A DNA stretch of 10,301 bases from Clostridiales bacterium (GTDB lineage: Bacteria; Bacillota; Clostridia; WRLR01). The stretch is taken from contig JAISFK010000247.1 in NCBI GenBank assembly GCA_031263625.1, forward strand, positions 1 to 10,301, given 5' to 3'. Under the pieces are notes generated by a model. That model was not told the DNA's origin. It saw only the letters and a program-made list of their open reading frames with translations, and did no database searches. How positions within the stretch are numbered: the stretch's first letter is position 1; the number at the start of each line of letters is the position of its first letter. Position numbers and translations under genes: made by a program. Below are positions 8,001 to 10,301 of the stretch, in pieces.

Positions 8001-9735
8001 TCAGGCCGGTTACGACCTGATCAAACGCGAAGTCAATTTTGGCGGACGTGGCTATGCCGTCGGCGCCGTCCGCGGCCGCGCTGTACTTGACTTGCGCGGC
8101 GGCGGGGATTTTCAGCTTGACTGTCAGCGTCGGGGGGAGCTTCGCCCTTGCGGCGCCGTCGGCGCCATCGGCGATCACGCCCAAGGAAGAGGACGCGGCG
8201 CCCTCTTTGCTCAGCAAAAGCAGCTCCGGGCACCTGGCGGTTTTCGCGCTTACGCCGAGGCTCAGTTCTTTCGCCGCGTCGGCCATGTCCATGGCCTTGA
8301 CGGTGCTGGAAACATCTGTCTTTATCTGCCTGCCGTCAATGGTCGCGGACGCGATGCCGCTTGTGCCGCTGGCCTGCCAGCTGGTCGTGTCGGCGGCGGT
8401 TCTGCCGGGGTTGAACGCTTCCGACTCCTCGATAATAACGCCGGGGTTAAGGCTCTCCGTGCCCGGCAGGTACGTGCGCGGATCAAAAACGGCTTCGCCG
8501 CCCGACGTGTCCGTCATCGCGTTCCATGATAAATCGTCTTCGGTCCAGTCGTTGGTGACGGCTCGCACGCGCAGCTTTTCGTCGTCGCCGACCCGGTCGG
8601 CGTATCTTCTTCCGAAAAGCGTTACGCTCAGCTCCGCCTCAATTTCGGCCGCCGATGCTATGTCGGCCCACTGCTGTTCGGTAAACTTGAATTTTAGCAG
8701 CGTCGTTTTTCCGTCCACCGGATCCCCGACCTGCAATTCGCCGAACGGGCCGTATGTCGCGTCGTTCACGGCGACGCCGGAGCCATTCGGCCTCTGCAGC
8801 CTCATGAAAGCCTCGCCGCCGAAGTTCGCGTTTCTGTTGGCGGCGCTCCAGCCCTCGACATGGGCGTCGTCCGAGAGTTCGACCGAGAAGGTTTTTTCTT
8901 CCATCGCCGGCGGGGGCGCGAAATGCACGACAGGGGCGCCCCAAACGCCCTCGTCGCGGGAGTTTGACGTGTTGGCGGGGATCATGCGAAGCCGGAGCGC
9001 TTCGTAGCTCTTGGCTGCGCCGCCCTCTTCGTATGTAAGGCTGACGTCAATCGCTTCCAGCGTGTTTTTTGTGCCTGACGCCCTGCTTCCGGTGAAGCAT
9101 CCGCTGGAAAGGGGCGCCGTCTGCACTAGGCGGGTCCAGCCGGTTTCTTTGACAGTGCCGCCGGTGGCCGAGGGTTCCATGCCGTCGCCGTAATAGGCGG
9201 CGTCGAGAGCGGACGCGTCTTTGTGCGCCCACACCTCAAACCTCATGTACGGGCCGTTGCCGTTAGTTCCGCTACCGTCCGGCCTCGCGACCCAGTCAAC
9301 GCCGACGTCTGCCGTAAATCGCGTGGCGCTGCCCTGAGAAATGTCTATGTCCACGATCTGCTGCGAGTTTCCTGAAATCGATTTGTCGTACTCGCGGGTG
9401 ACGACCGTGTCCTGATTGGCCGACCCGGAGCCGGTTTCCTGGCCGCCGGACACGCGAAGAACGGCCTTGCCGGCATTGGTCCCGGCGCCCCTGTCCAAGT
9501 AAATGGGGTTGTAGGCGTTATAGCCGTACAGCAGCTTGCTTTCGCCGGCGCCGCGCCCGTAGGTGTTGACGTTGCTGGCTACGGCAGGGCTCGGAAGCGG
9601 GCTTGCGAGGTCGCTTGCGTGCGCCGCGTTTGCCACCGCCGGCGCCTCCGGCGTGGCGGCAGCCGGCAGCGCCGGCAACATTGGCGCAAGCATCGCAAGC
9701 GCAAGGACAGCACTGAAAAATCTGCGCGCTTTCAT
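1981..9735 (-). CDS. Giant secreted GH2 beta-galactosidase-like enzyme with many accessory domains (2584 aa)
   Basis: This is a LacZ-like retaining glycoside hydrolase of family 2, about 2.5 times the length of E. coli LacZ, predicted to be exported and to act on beta-galactosides or related beta-glycosides outside the cell. Approximate layout by residue: signal peptide 1-27 (KARR, hydrophobic core, AAA before TPEA); NPCBM-like 56-270 (TRFTADVGVDW); DNRLRE/CBM96-like 278-545; three Ig-like repeats 549-840; GH2 sugar-binding domain 850-1103; GH2 Ig-like 1106-1225; TIM barrel 1240-1530; DUF4981-like 1545-1690; beta-galactosidase small-chain domain 1712-2011 (WYGRGPIETYWDRK); two cadherin-like sandwiches 2035-2187; LamG-like 2190-2410; FIVAR 2413-2490; C-terminal beta domain 2491-2584. 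Predicted acid/base is Glu1373 (SLGNEAG) and nucleophile Glu1442 (MMEYLHALGN). Magnesium-site Glu1317 and His1319, Asp1090, His1292, Tyr1424 and His1445 match LacZ positions. The LacZ His357 position is Gly1258. No LPXTG or SLH anchor is visible. The start is set by the signal peptide and GAAAGGGA seven bases upstream. Family is near certain; substrate is inference. Confidence 0.97.
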   Translation of the reverse strand: MKARRFFSAVLALAMLAPMLPALPAAATPEAPAVANAAHASDLASPLPSPAVASNVNTYGRGAGESKLLYGYNAYNPIYLDRGAGTNAGKAVLRVSGGQETGSGSANQDTVVTREYDKSISGNSQQIVDIDISQGSATRFTADVGVDWVARPDGSGTNGNGPYMRFEVWAHKDASALDAAYYGDGMEPSATGGTVKETGWTRLVQTAPLSSGCFTGSRASGTKNTLEAIDVSLTYEEGGAAKSYEALRLRMIPANTSNSRDEGVWGAPVVHFAPPPAMEEKTFSVELSDDAHVEGWSAANRNANFGGEAFMRLQRPNGSGVAVNDATYGPFGELQVGDPVDGKTTLLKFKFTEQQWADIASAAEIEAELSVTLFGRRYADRVGDDEKLRVRAVTNDWTEDDLSWNAMTDTSGGEAVFDPRTYLPGTESLNPGVIIEESEAFNPGRTAADTTSWQASGTSGIASATIDGRQIKTDVSSTVKAMDMADAAKELSLGVSAKTARCPELLLLSKEGAASSSLGVIADGADGAARAKLPPTLTVKLKIPAAAQVKYSAAADGADGIATSAKIDFAFDQVVTGLTADAIELDPPGAADLGIVTGSGKNWSVAVGNVVPGPVTVTLNDIPGFKFEPDGDSANKTAFYRAAATPVAYGVAQNGGASLTTSEIEITFSAPVASLAAGAVALNPPSAGVLGVPVASADNTVWKVPVSNVSATANVSVSIADSLDYAFTPSAPGANDITLYKKAIETATYNVAQNGSASDTTSALILAFDIPVYGLTAGDIQISPSEAAAKGAIAPSADCKTWTLAVFGVTAGDVAVTIASNAEYDFMPITNTVTLFLVSGGIDILPGTPEKTALSFNEWTTPQDVKVNQVPSRSVIVPFKDAASAKANPTLRLSQFSPDANIIMLSGDDVTWKFNYSRTPADKPNVSGVTSIPSNFDIDMHVPSSWQTNMQYAGWYSDSTNTMDWPIYRNQRYAWMVGGDGVSAGGFGSASYAAGTSSISSANSAFNPVGTYMRTVDIDAADIGNTRFIITFLGVESGFYLYVNGAPVGYGEDSYTSCEFDITEFVKAGENLIAAQVYRWTTGSYLENQDIVNYSGIYRDVYITKQPKVSIFDYRVDTDFPSTTDYSSSVFKLTVDVENVSEAAALGYAVAATLYDAEGAAVASAANLSKPISSLPAGSRAKVPFEATVANPKLWSAEVPYLYTLVMELRDSDGTVLEAVSKRVGFRNFYMYNAGTTNSTSYMAINGQNVMLWGANRGQNHARGGRYIPYEDVVWDVKSAKEMNLNAFRTSHMPPCPHLIELCDEYGIYLMDEANVETHDGRASISVTGGTGYSGNFPGGDSRYTNSMRTRMTDMVMRDRNNASVVIYSLGNEAGNGTNFEVMMDVIKGGTRLGVTQEALDPKKIIHYQAWNDNARVDIVGTMYPGYTNNDSTNAKPYIMMEYLHALGNTGGAFEKYASHFESNLRVQGGFIWEYTDHSVYTIKPAADMPDRSRPDIDDPANADKFFFGFDGTWKQNSGVMTTNGSFSADGINLADRTHKPMVAEIKKQQQGLKFVQTDAQKDAKQVTLLNGYAFLNANSFDVVWSVLEDGKVIESAPFDPSAVDLAANRNGLTAGVPYPPTYPENASHAAAGATRSFNGVTKTVSVPYSDFARKPGAEYLLLIEYKLKEDAAYADAGFVQGSEQFALPDGIVGEDKYAEIRYMNPLSVDSADGIVHIAGSTQGKPFTVDFNVATGLMSAYSADGKDLITRAPVGSFYRPETDQNSSISGNGYDTSRKEHYTDWADQGEGMTVINWDVNDDDARVTKVTFNSQLKNGSSFETKYDVYGNGTVVVSAKLAPSLSAPEQLGEFGMWMKANPAFENVAWYGRGPIETYWDRKAGQNIGVYEGTVADQYVNYARIQENSNKTDVRWISLRDGETGPGLLAGITYGVDYTGEPFEAVALHYEPKALSSYFSKKLHMYQAEWSDAPVLRLLTHQKGVGNLDWGSEPPDAIVNKNNAAILEYTYTLTPLFDGDDAMDKSKYIIIPADVPPMLKTVYIDGTPLAGFSEKIREYSYPVGPNSPFPTVTVETYDGAEHAIVPAQGTTRRTVINLAMGTDEDTYTINWARDFDFLDGISLSGTALPGFTKSSRSFAAEARSVPTIAVTPAAGISDVAIQQPTRDSLKAVITARNDFGDEQVYTVDFVITNYSTLWFSDFEDNSSWGFTASNSATSNGSGSTIGGFALSATDEPVGGNDTYKYKWSGSGGNTGVRFSNKTFTPATAEDQLLIKFDWYPGALASATNQTEIQILRGVDAANNRLLTLVARNGSRFFAYAGNSTATSGTTIGSGADWPTLTASNTTWYQVEIYLARSSGMASVVITNKFTGAVASAPNIDTGVADWSFGRIRVCCTRSSGDAYGTTYIDNLGVYRNMGDAVDKSGLDALIALADAMLPDEALYPAGQWAAFVAALNAAKAVSADADATQAQAEDAREALLAAMEMEPAEETTGVSLTGADGKVTAAFAVVNPEVDVKALLIAAVYDDAGRLANIETREVLVEAETEKKESITLDLPEGYEAKAFIWRMPLGDYKGSYVPMCEAADMRG
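7216..8091 (-). repeat. Three Ig-like domain repeats inside the GH2 protein
   Basis: Three consecutive copies of about 98-100 residues start near residues 549, 647 and 747. Each opens with a V/T-x-Y strand and a small-residue loop (VAYGVAQNGGAS, ATYNVAQNGSAS), then a strand ending in F-D/S-x-P/V, then GLTAxxI/V. Each closes with a VxVxI/L strand and a Tyr/Phe-F-x-P motif. They resemble bacterial Ig-like repeats of surface proteins. They sit between the N-terminal binding modules and the catalytic part, so they probably serve as a spacer or in glycan contact. Confidence 0.8.
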
Positions 9736-9742
9736 AATAAAT

Positions 9743-9750
9743 TCCCTTTC
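9743..9750 (-). promoter_or_regulatory. Ribosome binding site of the GH2 gene
   Basis: On the minus strand GAAAGGGA ends seven bases before ATG at 9735-9733. The spacing and purine core fit a Shine-Dalgarno site and support this start, which also places a complete signal peptide at the N-terminus. Confidence 0.8.
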
Positions 9751-9780
9751 TATTCCTATGGCGTTTTAGAAACAAATGCC

Positions 9781-9816
9781 CTGCCATCCCCTTGCAAAAC
9801 TATAAAATCAAGGCAG
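9781..9816 (-). promoter_or_regulatory. Possible hairpin in the GH2 mRNA leader
   Basis: On the minus strand CTGCC (9816-9812) and GGCAG (9785-9781), and overlapping CCTTG (9813-9809) and CAAGG (9794-9790), form two alternative stems around an AT-rich loop. They lie 45-80 bases before the start codon. No known riboswitch core is recognised. The stem is too weak to be sure of a regulatory role. Confidence 0.35.
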
Positions 9817-9868
9817 ATAAGCCGCATGATTTATAGCAATGTAAACAGAACACCCGCATCGTTAGTTA

Positions 9869-9897
9869 ATTATACTATATCAGTTTTCTAAGGTCAA
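9869..9897 (-). promoter_or_regulatory. Promoter of the GH2 gene
   Basis: On the minus strand TTGACC (9897-9892) and TATAAT (9874-9869) are separated by exactly 17 bp, a near-perfect housekeeping sigma-70/sigma-A promoter. Transcription would start near 9862 and give a leader of about 127 nt before the GH2 start codon. The -10 box is preceded by an AT-rich spacer. No operator could be identified with confidence. Confidence 0.85.
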
Positions 9898-9922
9898 TGT
9901 TCGATCCTTTTGCTTTTCACGC

Positions 9923-9949
9923 TTGACATACTGTTGTCTAAAATAATAG
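9923..9949 (+). promoter_or_regulatory. Possible plus-strand promoter, divergent from the GH2 promoter
   Basis: TTGACA (9923-9928, a consensus -35) is followed after a short 15-bp spacer by TAATAG (9944-9949). It points away from the GH2 gene, toward the small ORF at 10027. Its -35 box is 26 bp from that of the GH2 promoter, so the two could share a regulator. The short spacer and imperfect -10 make it uncertain. Confidence 0.4.
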
Positions 9950-10026
9950 GCCATCTCTGACAAACCCAACAGCCGAAATCAGAAATACGTCAGGGCTTGA
10001 AACGATAATCAACGGGGGCAAAGAGT

Positions 10027-10110
10027 ATGCTGTCAGACACGATATACTCGTGTCTCGCAATAATGACGTGCTTTTGGATTTCGGCGGTATCTATACTCGT
10101 GTTCGATTGA
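10027..10110 (+). CDS. Possible 27-residue hydrophobic peptide
   Basis: An ATG preceded by GGGGG (10014-10018) eight bases upstream opens a 27-codon frame ending in TGA. The peptide begins MLSDTIYSCLAIMTC and continues hydrophobic to a terminal Asp; residues 6-26 could span a membrane. It lies about 70 bases past a candidate promoter and is followed four bases later by a perfect 10-bp hairpin. Small membrane peptides such as type I toxins (holin-like, TxpA/BsrG type) share this size and layout, but no family signature is recognised. The frame overlaps strong inverted repeats, so it may simply be a chance ORF in a structured noncoding region. Confidence 0.25.
   Translation: MLSDTIYSCLAIMTCFWISAVSILVFD
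10035..10055. repeat. Perfect 8-bp stem hairpin
   Basis: AGACACGA (10035-10042) and TCGTGTCT (10048-10055) are perfect complements around the loop TATAC. The hairpin lies within the possible small ORF and overlaps the first copy of an 11-bp direct repeat (TATACTCGTGT at 10043-10053 and 10092-10102). Confidence 0.7.
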
Positions 10111-10163
10111 GATTCCGACCGCAATTTGCGGTCGGACAGAGGAAACGAGTATTACTATTGCGA
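10055..10163. repeat. Three nested perfect inverted repeats, candidate structured RNA or DNA element
   Basis: Three perfect inverted repeats nest inside one another. The outer arms are TCGCAATA (10055-10062) and TATTGCGA (10156-10163). The middle arms are ATACTCGT (10093-10100) and ACGAGTAT (10145-10152). The inner arms are TCCGACCGCA (10114-10123) and TGCGGTCGGA (10127-10136), with a 3-base loop. Another ATACTCGT at 10044-10051 could replace the middle 5' arm, giving mutually exclusive folds. No T-tract follows the inner stem on either strand, so it is not a typical intrinsic terminator. No known RNA family is recognised. Confidence 0.55.
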
Positions 10164-10209
10164 AACTGTAACGAACTGTAATGCGCACGCGAAAATTGCG
10201 CGAAAATTC
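10164..10209. repeat. Two adjacent pairs of tandem short repeats
   Basis: A 10-bp pair (AACTGTAACG at 10164-10173, AACTGTAATG at 10174-10183) is followed after four bases by an 11-bp pair (CGCGAAAATTG at 10188-10198, CGCGAAAATTC at 10199-10209). Each pair differs at one base. Spacing of about one helical turn would place both copies on the same DNA face, as in protein-binding sites, but no binding protein can be named. Confidence 0.65.
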
Positions 10210-10261
10210 GGGTTCTTCATAAAATCTTCACAACGGCATGGTATTATGGTAAAGTCTAATG

Positions 10262-10300
10262 GGCTGAATGAGCCTATTTGGCTATTCAGCCTATTCGGCT
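10262..10300. repeat. Hairpin and overlapping direct repeat at the window edge
   Basis: GGCTGAAT (10262-10269) plus AGCC (10271-10274) pair with GGCT (10280-10283) plus ATTCAGCC (10284-10291) around a TATTT loop with a single bulged G. A 13-bp direct repeat with one mismatch (AGCCTATTTGGCT at 10271-10283, AGCCTATTCGGCT at 10288-10300) overlaps it, and each copy is itself a small dyad. No T-tract follows within the window, so a terminator role is unproven. Confidence 0.6.
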
Positions 10301-10301
10301 T

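Noticed and set aside
9997..10012. TTGAAACGATAATCAA as a cre or LacI-family operator
   Set aside because: It has the right flavour, but only the outer four bases are symmetric and it does not fit the cre consensus without a one-base gap; it is also over 90 bp upstream of the GH2 promoter.
10114..10136. Perfect hairpin as an intrinsic terminator of the small ORF
   Set aside because: Neither strand has a T-tract after the stem (CAGAGGAAA on plus, ATCTCAAT on minus), so it is reported as an inverted repeat only.
9900..10301. CRISPR array, tRNA or insertion sequence in the repeat-rich right end
   Set aside because: Repeats are too few, short and irregular for CRISPR, no cloverleaf is seen, and no transposase remnant is readable on either strand.

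Overview
The window looks like a GC-rich bacterial chromosome segment. The gene families point to a Gram-positive, probably gut- or biomass-associated Bacillota of the Clostridia or Paenibacillus kind: a MefA-type major facilitator transporter, a secreted multi-domain family 2 glycoside hydrolase, and FIVAR and NPCBM-like accessory domains. The lineage is inferred from gene families and style only, not from a marker gene.

Left side (1-1980, plus strand): a decaying region. Positions 4-1446 encode a MefA/macrolide-efflux-like transporter that is full length in one frame but carries an in-frame TAG at 460-462, so it is called a pseudogene. It has two low-complexity expansions: an Ala/Gly-rich stretch in the central loop (607-705) and four 18-bp units encoding a hexapeptide repeat at the C-terminus (1348-1419). 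Overlapping its last codons in another frame is the orphan 3' end of a cobalamin-independent methionine synthase-like gene (1424-1669). A basic, low-complexity stretch and a strong intrinsic terminator follow.

Centre (1981-9735, minus strand): one giant gene encoding a 2584-residue secreted LacZ-like GH2 enzyme. The order of parts is signal peptide, NPCBM-like domain, DNRLRE/CBM96-like domain, three Ig-like repeats, the five GH2 domains, two cadherin-like sandwiches, a LamG-like domain, a FIVAR domain and a C-terminal beta domain. Both catalytic glutamates and most LacZ active-site residues are present, but the usual NRHE motif reads NRGQ. No cell-wall anchor is visible.

Right side (9736-10301): AT-richer intergenic DNA. 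It holds a near-consensus promoter for the GH2 gene (TTGACC, 17 bp, TATAAT) and a leader of about 127 nt. Further upstream, on the plus strand, are a second possible promoter, a 27-codon hydrophobic small ORF with a ribosome binding site, and a dense cluster of perfect inverted repeats (10035-10163), tandem repeats (10164-10209) and a terminal hairpin (10262-10291). This structured cluster is the least explained part of the window. The GH2 gene and the transporter remnant converge on the terminator at 1855-1904. Nothing in the sequence ties the transporter to the glycosidase functionally.
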